Source: CAVZLD01 sp964522605
GTDB taxonomy: Bacteria; Planctomycetota; Planctomycetia; Pirellulales; Pirellulaceae
Assembly: GCA_964522605.1 (NCBI GenBank)
Contig: CAZFWV010000045.1
Location: 1-30,015 of the forward strand
Reading direction: 5' to 3'
Length of the DNA stretch: 30,015 nucleotides
Shown piece after piece: positions 17,401-25,674 of this stretch (its first letter is position 1; every line of letters starts with the position of its first letter). A model generated the notes under the pieces. That model was given only the letters and a program-made list of their open reading frames with translations. It did not search any database and was not told the origin of the DNA. Position numbers and translations under genes: made by a program.

Positions 17401-18034
17401 GGATCGAACCCTTAAACCGGGCGACAACCGTCAGATTCGTACCGCGTTCGATCTCGGTATTCCCCGGCTCAACCTCAATTTCCGGCGGCTGATGCGACGG
17501 GATACGAGATGGAGTGGTCGCCAGTGCGGGCGGAGTGGGCATGTCGACCAGCCGATAAACAAAGCCTGAGCTGATCAAAAGGAGCACGATTCCTGCGGTT
17601 CGCAGCCAGAACAGTTGTGACGTCGGAACGATCTGTCGCCAATCGTAAATCAGTGCATGTCGACGAACCTGTCGAATCAATCCGGAGTGCAGAAATCCAA
17701 CGCGATGATCGGCGGTCAGCGATTGAGGTGAAATAGCGGCCAGGAGCGCCTGATTCAGCGCGGGAAACCGTCGTTCAACATAACGTGCGACGTTGGTAAG
17801 ATCGCGAAATGAAAAGACGGACGTGATGTAGACGACGGTGATCGCGCTCAGCATCAGCAACAACAGGCACCAACCGGTGGGAACGCCGGCTAACTGTCCG
17901 GCCGAGGCTTGGCGGAATGCGAACCATGCCGCGATCGCGATGAGAAATCCGACAACATTCAGCAGGATCCATCGGCGCCTTCCCTGAAGACGCCGCTGCG
18001 CTTGTTGCAACGCATGTCGCAGTTGATCATCCAT
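14486..18034 (-). CDS. DUF4175-like membrane protein with long Gln-rich coiled coil
   Basis: About 1,180 residues counting the gap. Three N-terminal hydrophobic segments (about 21-38, 53-74 and 140-163) anchor it. Between about 170 and 480 are Ig-like or beta-sandwich regions (EIEVEPGNTEIERGTNLTVVA, shortened: PGNTEIERGTNLTV; DDFGVRQYGIAF). From about 500 to 1,000 it is a Gln/Glu/Arg-rich coiled coil, then a low-complexity Ser/Pro/Asp linker and a helical C-terminal part (RQWSDRLRDVEEILDD, FRFDFKRHSQQPQW). This layout matches DUF4175-type proteins of Bat-like operons. The 100-N gap at 16340-16439 lies in the Gln-rich part; unlike the other gap, the frame is kept across it. I chose the ATG at 18034 (AGGA upstream at ten bases) over a GTG at 18043, which sits too close to the ribosome site. 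It overlaps the preceding gene by eight bases. Confidence 0.83.
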   Translation of the reverse strand: MDDQLRHALQQAQRRLQGRRRWILLNVVGFLIAIAAWFAFRQASAGQLAGVPTGWCLLLLMLSAITVVYITSVFSFRDLTNVARYVERRFPALNQALLAAISPQSLTADHRVGFLHSGLIRQVRRHALIYDWRQIVPTSQLFWLRTAGIVLLLISSGFVYRLVDMPTPPALATTPSRIPSHQPPEIEVEPGNTEIERGTNLTVVARFKGSIPSQATLVVQAPDGPERRIVMQRRLDDPLFTAAAEQVREDLKYHILYGEQESDEFQVRVFDYPELVRADAMIDAPDYTGLGDKQLLDTHRVTAVEGSRLSWTLEVTKPLATATLESDSGETISLEADPDHPLRYQTTITLLEDRRWKLHLRDPDGRENRIEHELIAKVNSNQPARLKPLAAEDVRVSPLEELTVRASVEDDFGVRQYGIAFGRPGEPTQEIVLGENGPSGQPQAMDYLLDFEALEAQPDQLLTYYFWAEDTDPQGQPRRAWSDQYFAEVRHFEEIFRQGQADANSEAQNEQQQQQGQSGGEEAAARLVELQXXXXXXXXXXXXXXXXXXXXXXXXXXXXXXXXXXAPAREPLQPALQAEQASYQSLLRLQAREHEVARSQSRSQSRSSSAASQRLQQQLQQLELENDENRYETERQAQAESSEPQQQTERTLSRLRDLARRQQDINQQLQQQQVALQEQADQQAADELERQLKRLRDQQEQLLRDADELQQELADNETPRELQTTRQQLEDTREQLQQSAEALSAGDVAQALAEGTRAQRQLSEARQQLRQQSADRFSEELRQMRQQARELDQRQQELAREMDQAETSSQPGLRNPTQDTAVSEQLAEQRSQLENLLDQMKSTIETAETAEPLLAESLYEGFREAGQRQIAENLEQTRELWNDGRREEAAEQGDIAANDLQQLRQRVEAAAENILGSEAEALRRAATELDDLAQQLANELDRAEAGSEGTPSDSTRQPGQQQPSASSETPPSRSTAREQGENVGESIATAGNPPTDSPPSMDDPSGQVARSSADSSARTRGGNADPEQNRAVPSSAANPSRDGRPEDSLAAARPDGGGILQSLADSLGGGPITGDQFRQWSDRLRDVEEILDDPDLRAEAARIRDRAREFRFDFKRHSQQPQWSLVRELVAEPLEELQRQVGQELLRRSAQRNSLVPVDRDPVPEEFAEQVRKYYEQLGQAP
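16340..16439. other. Assembly gap of exactly 100 N in the DUF4175-like gene
   Basis: The gap falls where Gln-rich, low-complexity coding sequence begins. Coding continues in the same frame on both sides, so the missing length is either 100 or another number leaving remainder 1 on division by 3. Confidence 0.97.
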
Positions 18035-20144
18035 CTCGATCACTTCCTGTATCTGATTCCACCGGCGTCTGACGCCGTGTCAGGCGACCCGCGAGAAACG
18101 TTTCGATCGCCAGGACAACAAGGGTTGTTGCGATTAACCACCGCCAGATTTGTTGGCGTGATTCCAGTTCCGTATCTCGCGCAAGTTTCTTCTGCTGTTC
18201 AAGCTGGGCCGTGGTCATCGCCCTTCCCACGCGAACACCCCGGCGTTCCAGTTCGACCGGATCCATTGCATCCGTGCGACTCTCCTCCGCCGCGATGTTG
18301 ACCGCAAACTCGTTTTTGCCACTCGTTGATTTAACCCGGTAGATTCCCGGCTGTTGCGTGCGGTTGAGGGTATAGGGCGATTCCTGCACGGAGATCTCTT
18401 CGCCATCCGGCAATACGACGACTGCTTCGGTTTCCTCAAGGATCACACGTTGATCAACGGCGTACTCCGCCGCGACGTTCCCGGGAACCGCAAGACGCAG
18501 CATTCCAGCCAACAGCGGGATGAACTTTGTCGACAGGGCAAGCTGGCTTTCCTGGGTTGCCCAACTGGTGGTGAGAATCCAGATCCGACCCTTGCCTGAG
18601 ACTTGTTCCACAAGAGCAGGATCGCCGTCGTCAAAGTCGGCGAGTAGGGTCCAGGAAGGAGTGTTCTCATCGTCGGCAGAGGAGGTCAGCCGACGGTGGC
18701 TCCAGAATCGAATTTTGGTGAAGTCATTGAACTGGGGGTTCGCGAAAGGCATAAAGAGCGGATGTTGAAAATCGATCTGGCGAAACATTGCGTAATCGGT
18801 CAGCTCCGTCTCGACGATCTGTAGAGTCTCGTCGCGCAGTAGTTGTCGCAATCCTTCGGCAGAAGCAACTCCTGATTCACGACTCAGGAGAACGAGAACG
18901 TGACCGCCGCCTTCGACATCGGCCCGCAGTGATTCCGCCTCCGATGTCGACAAGGGTCGATCCACAACGACGAAGGGCGTCGGAGACGAATCGATTGCGG
19001 CCAGTGGTTGAGCGGTGGATGGTACTGAGATATCGACTTGTGTGTTCGCTGTATCGAGTGCGGCACGTTTCAGGAAATACAATGGACTCTCGCCATCCTC
19101 CTCTTCGGGGCCGAGATACAGGATGGTTTGTTGTTTCTTCTCCGGCTGCGCAACGTACAGACGATTATCAAATCGATCGTCGTCGCCCTCGAGTCGGAGT
19201 TCTCGCGAAACCGCATGAGGTTGGATCGAGATCACGCGACTTTGGCCCGCCGGGACCTGGATCGTCTGGAGGGTCGACTGGTCGAGTTGTGCATCCTCGA
19301 TCACCCAGCCGATGCGGAAGCGATCCGTCTGAGATGCTTCGGAATTCGTGACACGGATCCGGACCGAATCGGGCGTCGTTGCGCCGGCGTCGATCCTCGG
19401 CAATTGATCCAGGCTGGCATTCGTGGAAGAAACGGGCTTCACGAGGCGCAGGTCAAGTCGCACTTCTGCCGGCCAGGAGAAAGATCGCAGTGAATCGATT
19501 GCAGCGCCCTGCTGAAGATCAGTAATCAGAATGATCTGGCTCGTCGAGATGCGATCCGGCTGTGAGGCTGCGTCCGTGGCCTCCCGCAGTTGATCCACCG
19601 CGGTGGCCAACGCGGAATCAAGCGCAGTGGCTCCCCAAGTTGGCTGTAACCTCTCGAGCGTTTCGGTCGCAAGCGACTGGCGGTCTCGCTGGCGCGATTG
19701 GGTGTTTGTACCAAACCCGAGTGGAATGCGGACCGTATTGTCAAAAGTCAGAATGGCGAGCTGATCCGCCGGATGCAGCCTCTGCACGACCTGGCTGGCG
19801 ATCGATTGCGCCTGTTCCCATAATCCTTCACGCCGCATGCTGGCACTGGTATCCATCAAAAGTAGGACCCGCTGACCGGCGGGCGACTGATCGCTCAGCA
19901 AAGTTCCGCGCAGGAACGGCCGTGCAAAGGCAAATGCCAGCAGAACGATCGCTGAACCGCGCAGGAGCAGCAGCAGCAGGTGATTCAGACGCGAACGTCG
20001 TGTGAGTCGTGGTGGCGAGGGAGAGAGAAACATCAAGGAGCTGAAGACGAGTTCGCTGCGCGGGCGCCGCTGAATCAAGTGGAAAATCACGGGCAGCGAG
20101 ATGGCCAAAACGCCCAGCGCATAAAGGGGAGCGAGCAAGCTCAT
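18027..20144 (-). CDS. BatA-like protein with N-terminal membrane region and VWA domain
   Basis: A 705-residue protein. The N terminus (LLAPLYALGVLAISLPVIFHLIQRR) is the BatA signature: a first helix, then a short loop with HLIQRRP, then a second helix at about 54-76. A VWA domain follows with an intact MIDAS, D98-T-S-A-S102, and LITDLQQG near 215-222 as the later metal-site strand. The rest contains sandwich and GATase-like segments (FVVVDRPLS, GGGHVLVLLSRESG) and ends with a transmembrane helix near 675-693 (IWRWLIATTLVVLAIETFLA). MIDAS domains bind partners through a divalent metal, and BatA-type proteins work with MoxR ATPases at the inner membrane. The ATG overlaps the DUF58 stop by four bases. 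The known relatives' exact role is unsettled (stress tolerance or envelope assembly). Confidence 0.88.
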   Translation of the reverse strand: MSLLAPLYALGVLAISLPVIFHLIQRRPRSELVFSSLMFLSPSPPRLTRRSRLNHLLLLLLRGSAIVLLAFAFARPFLRGTLLSDQSPAGQRVLLLMDTSASMRREGLWEQAQSIASQVVQRLHPADQLAILTFDNTVRIPLGFGTNTQSRQRDRQSLATETLERLQPTWGATALDSALATAVDQLREATDAASQPDRISTSQIILITDLQQGAAIDSLRSFSWPAEVRLDLRLVKPVSSTNASLDQLPRIDAGATTPDSVRIRVTNSEASQTDRFRIGWVIEDAQLDQSTLQTIQVPAGQSRVISIQPHAVSRELRLEGDDDRFDNRLYVAQPEKKQQTILYLGPEEEDGESPLYFLKRAALDTANTQVDISVPSTAQPLAAIDSSPTPFVVVDRPLSTSEAESLRADVEGGGHVLVLLSRESGVASAEGLRQLLRDETLQIVETELTDYAMFRQIDFQHPLFMPFANPQFNDFTKIRFWSHRRLTSSADDENTPSWTLLADFDDGDPALVEQVSGKGRIWILTTSWATQESQLALSTKFIPLLAGMLRLAVPGNVAAEYAVDQRVILEETEAVVVLPDGEEISVQESPYTLNRTQQPGIYRVKSTSGKNEFAVNIAAEESRTDAMDPVELERRGVRVGRAMTTAQLEQQKKLARDTELESRQQIWRWLIATTLVVLAIETFLAGRLTRRQTPVESDTGSDRDG

Positions 20145-21133
20145 GACTTTCCTCCCCGACTGGGGCGAACCGGGCTCCGTCGTCGCGCCGGTAGCGGTCC
20201 CCACCGCGCCTGAATCGCCAGCAGTTCGAACAGCGCATCCTGAAGTCGCTGATTCGTAATCATTCGCCGGAGGTCGATTCCGAGCCTTGCACAAATCTGT
20301 TGTAATTGCTGCTCGTGCTCCAGGAACCGCTTCCTGTAGAGCGGCCGGGCGACTTCCGGATCGACAAAGATCTCGCGATTTGATTCGGCGTCGCGAAATC
20401 GCGCTGCCTGTCCGCTTGGGAGCTCAAGTTCGGCCGGGTCCAGCACGCGCAGGAGAAAGACTTCATGACCGCGAGACCGGAGGTATCCCAGGTTGGTCTG
20501 CAATTGATCCAGCGGTGTTAGTAAATCGGAAATCAGGACGATCAATCCTCGTTTTCGCACAAGTTTGGCGATCTGCTGGAGCGGTGCGAGGATGTCGGTG
20601 CCCTGCCCCGCTTCGGCTCGCTCGAGCATCAGTAACAGCTGGTGCCGGTGTCCGGGCCGATAGCGTGCCGGCAGGAATTCACGCAACTGATCATCGAACG
20701 TGACGAGCCCCACGTTGTCCCGCTGCAAAGTCAGATGGTGTGCCAGCGTCGCTGCGAGTGTCCGCGCGTATTCGGCCTTGTTGTATTCCAAGGAACCAAA
20801 CGTCATGGATCGGCTCAGATCGACAAGCAGATAGCAGCGACGATTCGTCTCGTCCTCAAATCGCTTGATGTAGTACCGGTCGGACCGCGCGTACAGCCGC
20901 CAATCCAGGTAGCGAAGTTCGTCACCGGTGGAATACTGACGATACTCGCTGAACTCCACAGAAAACCCATGAAAGGGGCTCCGATGCAAACCGCTGTAGA
21001 AGCCTTCCACGATGATGCGCGCACGCAGCGGTAGATGTTTGATCCGCATGACCGCGGCTGCATCAATCAGCTCCGCGGCAGACCGAGATCGGTGTGCTCG
21101 CGACGTCGACGTTTTGGCAGGGATTTGCGACAT
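20141..21133 (-). CDS. DUF58 family protein with VWA-like fold
   Basis: A 330-residue soluble protein. The DUF58 signature is clear: GFSVEFSEYRQYSTGDELRYLDWRLYAR (shortened: EYRQYSTGDELRYLDWRLYA, about 63-82), then YYIKRFEDE. A MIDAS-like sequence D105-L-S-R-S109-M and the later LIVLISDLLTP support a VWA-like fold. The C terminus is basic. DUF58 proteins are almost always encoded next to MoxR ATPases and are thought to be their partners. There is no strong ribosome site, and its start lies two bases after the MoxR stop, which points to translational coupling. Confidence 0.93.
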   Translation of the reverse strand: MSQIPAKTSTSRAHRSRSAAELIDAAAVMRIKHLPLRARIIVEGFYSGLHRSPFHGFSVEFSEYRQYSTGDELRYLDWRLYARSDRYYIKRFEDETNRRCYLLVDLSRSMTFGSLEYNKAEYARTLAATLAHHLTLQRDNVGLVTFDDQLREFLPARYRPGHRHQLLLMLERAEAGQGTDILAPLQQIAKLVRKRGLIVLISDLLTPLDQLQTNLGYLRSRGHEVFLLRVLDPAELELPSGQAARFRDAESNREIFVDPEVARPLYRKRFLEHEQQLQQICARLGIDLRRMITNQRLQDALFELLAIQARWGPLPARRRSPVRPSRGGKS

Positions 21134-21135
21134 GT

Positions 21136-22155
21136 TCAGGATGCTTTGGACTCAGGTGGAACGGCCTGCAGCAAGCGGTCGATGCAGTCGTCGACCGTAA
21201 TTCCCTCTGCCTCCGCCTTATAGCCGATGAGGATTCGATGGCGCAGAGCCGGGTGGGCCAAGTGTCGAACATCGTCGAATGTCGCGTGCGAGTTCCCGCG
21301 CAGGACAGCGCGAGCTTTTGCGCCGAGGACGAGAGTCTGTGCGGCCCGAAGTCCGGCGCCCCAGCTGACCCACTCATTGACGAATTCAGGACTTCCTGGT
21401 TGACCGGGGCGGCTGGCGGCCGCCAGGCGAACGGCGTAGTGTGCCACGTCGTTCGCAATGGGAACGCGACGCACCAGATCGTGAAACCGCAACACATCTT
21501 CGCCGGAAAAGAGGGCTTGAATGGCTTCGGGCCGCTCGGCAGTTGTTCGCAGAACGACCGCGACTTCTTCGTCCTGCGGCAAATAGTCAATCAACACATT
21601 GAACATGAAGCGGTCCAATTGTGCTTCAGGAAGAGGGTAGGTTCCCTCCATCTCGATCGGATTCTGCGTCGCGAGAACGAAGAATGGTCTTTCCAGAGGG
21701 TAACGGACACCTGCCGCAGTGACCTGGTACTCCTGCATTGCTTCGAGTAGCGCGGCTTGGGTCTTGGGAGGCGTACGGTTGATCTCGTCGGCAAGAATCA
21801 CGTGCGCAAAGATGGGACCTTTGACGAACTGCATCTCGCGGCGTCCCTGCTGCGCTTCCTGCAGGATCTCGGTGCCGGTGATGTCGGCGGGCATCAGATC
21901 GGGAGTGAATTGAATTCGTTGGAACTTGAGATGAAAAATCTGGGCGATCGAGCGGACCAACAGAGTTTTTGCCAGGCCTGGAGCTCCGGTGATTAAACAG
22001 TGCCCTCCGGCAAACAAGGCGATCAACAGCTGTTCGATCACGTCCTTCTGGCCGACAATCGTCTTTTCTAACTCGTGATTGATCTTGTCGCGGCTCGCCT
22101 GTAAGAGCTCGACGGTTTCGCGTTCTTGATCGTACGTCAGCGGCGATGCGGTCAA
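21136..22155 (-). CDS. MoxR family AAA+ ATPase
   Basis: A 339-residue cytoplasmic ATPase. It has Walker A GAPGLAKT (57-64), the MoxR-specific QFTPDLMPADITGTEI (82-97), Walker B VILADEIN (119-126), the sensor region LATQNPIEMEGTYPLPEAQLDRF (shortened: ATQNPIEMEGTYPLPEAQ, about 162-179), and a C-terminal lid domain. MoxR proteins act as chaperone-like ATPases for the maturation of metal-containing or VWA-domain complexes, consistent with three MIDAS-containing neighbours here. The start is a TTG at 22155; AGGAG stands eight bases upstream and no better ATG is near. It begins 26 bases after the DUF4159 stop, the widest gap in the operon, so this strong ribosome site may set its own expression level. 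Confidence 0.95.
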   Translation of the reverse strand: MTASPLTYDQERETVELLQASRDKINHELEKTIVGQKDVIEQLLIALFAGGHCLITGAPGLAKTLLVRSIAQIFHLKFQRIQFTPDLMPADITGTEILQEAQQGRREMQFVKGPIFAHVILADEINRTPPKTQAALLEAMQEYQVTAAGVRYPLERPFFVLATQNPIEMEGTYPLPEAQLDRFMFNVLIDYLPQDEEVAVVLRTTAERPEAIQALFSGEDVLRFHDLVRRVPIANDVAHYAVRLAAASRPGQPGSPEFVNEWVSWGAGLRAAQTLVLGAKARAVLRGNSHATFDDVRHLAHPALRHRILIGYKAEAEGITVDDCIDRLLQAVPPESKAS

Positions 22156-22181
22156 CGTTTTGTCTCCTGAATAATGAGCAG

Positions 22182-23057
22182 CTAGTGCGTCATGGCATAG
22201 GTGACGATGTTAATTCCCATGGGGTAGGCTTTCTTCACGGAGAATTCCTGGAAGTACCACTCGTTTTCCCCCTCCCGCTCCCAACCGTCCCCCAGGTCGG
22301 TGTTGTGGCAGATGAAGACCATGATGCGCCCTTCGTCGTCGCGGATCGCGCGGTAATGGGGTGTGCTCGTGTCGGAATCGTATCTCGGTTCCCAAGTGAT
22401 TCCCTGATCGCGTCCCCTTTCGGCAACATTGATGGACGGGATCTGTGGCTTTTCCTTCAAGTCGTAAACGCAGTGGAAGATCTCGTGCGACAGCGGAACC
22501 TCTTCGGCTTGTCGATTCGGAAACACGCGCCGCAGTTGGTCTCGCAGGTTTTGCCACTCCAACTCACCCCAGAAGTCATCGATCATCAGGAAACCGCCAT
22601 TCAACAGGTAACGGCGCAACGCGGCGATTTCTGATTCCTGAAAGTAAAGACGGCCCGGTTCGATGAGGTAAAGAAACGGATAGTCGAACAGGCGAGGATC
22701 GGTCAGTTGAAGGACGAGCGGCTGAGGATTGACCTTAAGCGACGTCAACTGCTGCAGGCGAAGCGAGAAGTTCAGATCGCTATCCGGAAAATCGATTGCC
22801 CAACCGCCGCCTCCGCCTCGGCCATAGCCCCGCCGCCCACCGAAAGAATCGTATTGAACTCGAACGAAGGTAAACAGGTCTTCAGGAAAATCCTGGTCCA
22901 CTTCCCATTCCGGGACGCCGTTGCGACGAGATTCCGAGAAGTTGCGTCCGGGGCGACGCCGTTGGGCAGTACTCGAGGCGACAATCAGGGCCAGAAGTGC
23001 GAAGACCATGAAGAGTCGGCTTTGCATGGCTCTGGTAACATTCTTACGGAGCGACAT
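22182..23057 (-). CDS. DUF4159 domain protein, exported
   Basis: A 291-residue protein. An N-terminal signal peptide (about residues 12-32, ending STAQ) leads to a basic segment, then the DUF4159 domain. Family features include FTFVRVQYDS, a glycine-rich insert GYGRGGGGGWAIDFP, DLNFSLRLQQLTSL, YPFLYLIEPGRLYFQESE, GGFLMIDDFWGELEW and MVFICHNTDLGDGWE. The fold is related to class I glutamine amidotransferases but no catalytic Cys is apparent. DUF4159 genes often neighbour MoxR/DUF58 operons. Its start overlaps the end of the upstream gene by 14 bases. A second ATG at 23027 would place the signal peptide closer to the start and cannot be excluded. Confidence 0.9.
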   Translation of the reverse strand: MSLRKNVTRAMQSRLFMVFALLALIVASSTAQRRRPGRNFSESRRNGVPEWEVDQDFPEDLFTFVRVQYDSFGGRRGYGRGGGGGWAIDFPDSDLNFSLRLQQLTSLKVNPQPLVLQLTDPRLFDYPFLYLIEPGRLYFQESEIAALRRYLLNGGFLMIDDFWGELEWQNLRDQLRRVFPNRQAEEVPLSHEIFHCVYDLKEKPQIPSINVAERGRDQGITWEPRYDSDTSTPHYRAIRDDEGRIMVFICHNTDLGDGWEREGENEWYFQEFSVKKAYPMGINIVTYAMTH

Positions 23058-25674
23058 GAGGATCCACTAACTCCAGAAGCAATTGTTGCGCGGCGCGGAA
23101 GCGGGGCGCGTCCTCGAGCGCGCGGACAACTTGGCGACGCGCTTCATCCGGCTTCCCCAAGGCATGGCAGGCGACGGCGAGCCGATAATGGGCGAGGGCC
23201 GGATCCGCTGGATCCATCTCCAGCAACGCCCGTTGCGCGTCCGCGATGTCCTGCGGCCGGTCCAACCGCTCGGCCGCCAAGTTCATCATCTCGTGACCGA
23301 TCGGAATCAAAGGGTTGACCGACAACATTCGCCGGGCCGATTGACGCAGCAGCTCCCAGTCTTCCTCCTGAGTGGCCAACTCCATCAGTCGCAGAAAGGC
23401 TTCCACCGCATCGCTATCGCAATCGGCCAGTTCCTTCAGAACGCGCATCTCGGCTGCTGGGTCTTCCAGCTCGCGGTAAATGCGTGCCAATTGGCTTGCT
23501 GCGTTTCCGGCGGATGTGTCGGTGGGATAGGCGGCGTGCAAGCGTTCGAGCAACTCGCGGGCGGATTGCCAGCGACCCAACTGGATCCATTTCCGAGCCA
23601 GTGCATGCCCGAGCCAGTAATTATCGGGATGTTTTTCGACCAGCAACTCCAGTTGCATAAGTCCGGCATCTTTGGGCAGTAAGTCTTGTGTCCAGTCGAG
23701 CTGTGGCGCCAAGTGCTCCGCCCGTTCCCGCGCGTACTCGGCAAATTGCTGGTCCACGATTTCGGGCGGACCCACATAGCGCTGCAGCGAAGTCTCGATC
23801 GGCATCCCGACGGAAAGGTCGACCAGAATGTTCCGCAGGATGTCCAGCCCGTAGTGTTCCATCAGAAACTCGACGACGAGGGAGGATTCATAATAGGCAA
23901 ACTGCAGATGCGCCGGAGACGGAGGTCGGAGGAAAGCTCCGCTCAACTGGCTGACCGGCGTCAACTGACCATTCAGAATCATCTCGCGGTATTCGGGCGT
24001 CATCTGCTGGCCCCAGGACGGATCTCGCTGGCGTTCTTCGTAGACCGAGATGCCTTCACTCAACCAACGGGGCATTCGATTGTTGGTCTTCTGCAGCGTG
24101 ACGACGTGGCAGAACTCATGCCACAAGACGGCCTTCCAGTTCGACGGTGTCGAGCGTAGCGCGGCGGGCGAGTTGGCCGTAATCAGAGGACCAAAACAGA
24201 CTCCCAGATATCCCGCGCCGCCCGGCAGCCCGAACGTGCGAATGGCAAAATCCTGCTGTCGCGGGAAGATCTCAACGGCGATCGTCTGCTGTAGCTGCAG
24301 ATCGTACTTCTCGCATAATTCCTCTCGCGCCGTCTGAAGCAAATCGAGAACTTCCGCGCCATAGATTCTCGCTTCGCGCGCGTCCATACGCACCTCGAGT
24401 CCGTCCGCAGTCAAAGTCTGGAAGCGATCCAACTGGTCCTTCAATGTCATTAAGTTGTACGCGACAACGTTGTAGCCATCTTGAGACTGAACATCAGATG
24501 CTAACTGCCAACCCTCGTCGACTTGGTTCAGGCGAAGCAGATCCTGCGCCAGATGGAATCGCGCGGGAAGGTAATCCGATCGCATCCGCAACGCTTGTCG
24601 TTGGTACTGAGCACCCTCGGCAAAACGATACTTCTGCGACAGTTTACGACCGATCAGGTGGTCGACTTCGTAATTCGTCGACCAAGTGGAAAGAGCGGCG
24701 TCGCGGAGTTTTTGTTCACCGCGAAAATGGCCCTGTAGATGGGCAAGGACCGCGTGATAGGCCCAAGCCTTCGGCTCAAAAAGGTTGATCTGCAGGACCT
24801 GCTCGAGGGTCGTGGCGGCTTCCTGATATTGTTCGGCGTCGATTAGCTGATCGGCGTATAGCAGCAGCGAAGGTACATGACGCGGGTTGAGTTGCAGTGC
24901 TCGCTGTAGCGCGGCGACTGTTTTTGGTGGTTCACTGTCGCGCCAGGCCAACGCCTCCAAGTACGCAATCTGGGGGTTGTCCGGAGAGAGCTTGGCCGCC
25001 GCTTGCAGATTCTCAACGGCAAGTGCCGAGTCGCTCTTGTCCAACGCTAACTCGGCGATCGCGATGTAAACCTCCGGTTGCTGTGAATTCTGCTCGCGAG
25101 CTCGATCGTAAATGAGCTCCAGGATCTTCCGCGAATCCTCCCCCGACAGGACGAAGAAGCGACCGATCGTGATCTGATCGCGCGTCGAACCGTAACGCCA
25201 CGGACTGGAACGCACTAACTCGTAGATCTGCCCCAGCTCTCGATCCGCCCGTTCCGACTGATCGACGTACCGGTAAACGTCATGCCCCAACAGTCGCAAG
25301 CCAATTCGATTCGAGTAACGTTTCAGCGCCGCTTCATACTCGCTCTGCGCTTCCGGATACCGTCCAAGCGTCAACAGGCAACGAATCAACCACTCGGACC
25401 ACTGTTCATTCCAGACGCCCCGTTTCACCTCCGCCCGCGACATTTCCAGGCAGGCTTCATAATCCCCGGAAAAGAACAACTGCTCCGCCTCACTCGGCGT
25501 GGCACCACGGAGCGGCGAAGACGGGATGAAGCCAACGGTGAGGAAGAGTGCAAAGAGCAGAATGGAGATAGAGTCTCCCCGCGAGGGTTGGCTGCCCGAT
25601 CGGAGTAGGATGGAGCGTGGCAGCTGGCTCTTATCCCAGGAGGCCTTGAGGGACCCCAGTTGCCGAAAAACCAT
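23044..25674 (-). CDS. TPR protein with gluzincin-type metallopeptidase domain
   Basis: An 876-residue exported or membrane-anchored protein. A basic N terminus and hydrophobic segment (about 36-52) look like a signal or anchor. TPR-like helical repeats fill about 60-430. A peptidase domain follows, with the zinc motif HEFCH at 519-523 (E520 catalytic) and a glutamate, E540 in LSEGISVYEE, 17 residues later; this is the gluzincin (peptidase MA-like) arrangement. More TPRs fill about 650-870. The frame is open to 25761, but the ATG at 25674, with GGAA seven bases upstream, gives a cleaner signal region. It is the first gene of the long operon. TPRs bind protein partners, so the enzyme may process or scaffold envelope proteins; its substrate is unknown. 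Confidence 0.83.
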   Translation of the reverse strand: MVFRQLGSLKASWDKSQLPRSILLRSGSQPSRGDSISILLFALFLTVGFIPSSPLRGATPSEAEQLFFSGDYEACLEMSRAEVKRGVWNEQWSEWLIRCLLTLGRYPEAQSEYEAALKRYSNRIGLRLLGHDVYRYVDQSERADRELGQIYELVRSSPWRYGSTRDQITIGRFFVLSGEDSRKILELIYDRAREQNSQQPEVYIAIAELALDKSDSALAVENLQAAAKLSPDNPQIAYLEALAWRDSEPPKTVAALQRALQLNPRHVPSLLLYADQLIDAEQYQEAATTLEQVLQINLFEPKAWAYHAVLAHLQGHFRGEQKLRDAALSTWSTNYEVDHLIGRKLSQKYRFAEGAQYQRQALRMRSDYLPARFHLAQDLLRLNQVDEGWQLASDVQSQDGYNVVAYNLMTLKDQLDRFQTLTADGLEVRMDAREARIYGAEVLDLLQTAREELCEKYDLQLQQTIAVEIFPRQQDFAIRTFGLPGGAGYLGVCFGPLITANSPAALRSTPSNWKAVLWHEFCHVVTLQKTNNRMPRWLSEGISVYEERQRDPSWGQQMTPEYREMILNGQLTPVSQLSGAFLRPPSPAHLQFAYYESSLVVEFLMEHYGLDILRNILVDLSVGMPIETSLQRYVGPPEIVDQQFAEYARERAEHLAPQLDWTQDLLPKDAGLMQLELLVEKHPDNYWLGHALARKWIQLGRWQSARELLERLHAAYPTDTSAGNAASQLARIYRELEDPAAEMRVLKELADCDSDAVEAFLRLMELATQEEDWELLRQSARRMLSVNPLIPIGHEMMNLAAERLDRPQDIADAQRALLEMDPADPALAHYRLAVACHALGKPDEARRQVVRALEDAPRFRAAQQLLLELVDPHVAP

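Larger units (their letters stand above)
11158..25674 (-). other. Eight-gene translationally coupled MoxR/VWA operon
   Basis: All eight genes run on the minus strand with junctions of -14, +26, +2, -4, -8, -4 and -1 bases in transcription order (negative means overlap). Such spacing means one mRNA and coupled translation. The order is TPR-gluzincin peptidase, DUF4159, MoxR, DUF58, BatA-like VWA, DUF4175, second VWA protein, caspase-fold-like protein. The promoter should lie in 25675-26178. The MoxR/DUF58/VWA core corresponds to the Bat-type operons known in several phyla. Confidence 0.85.
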
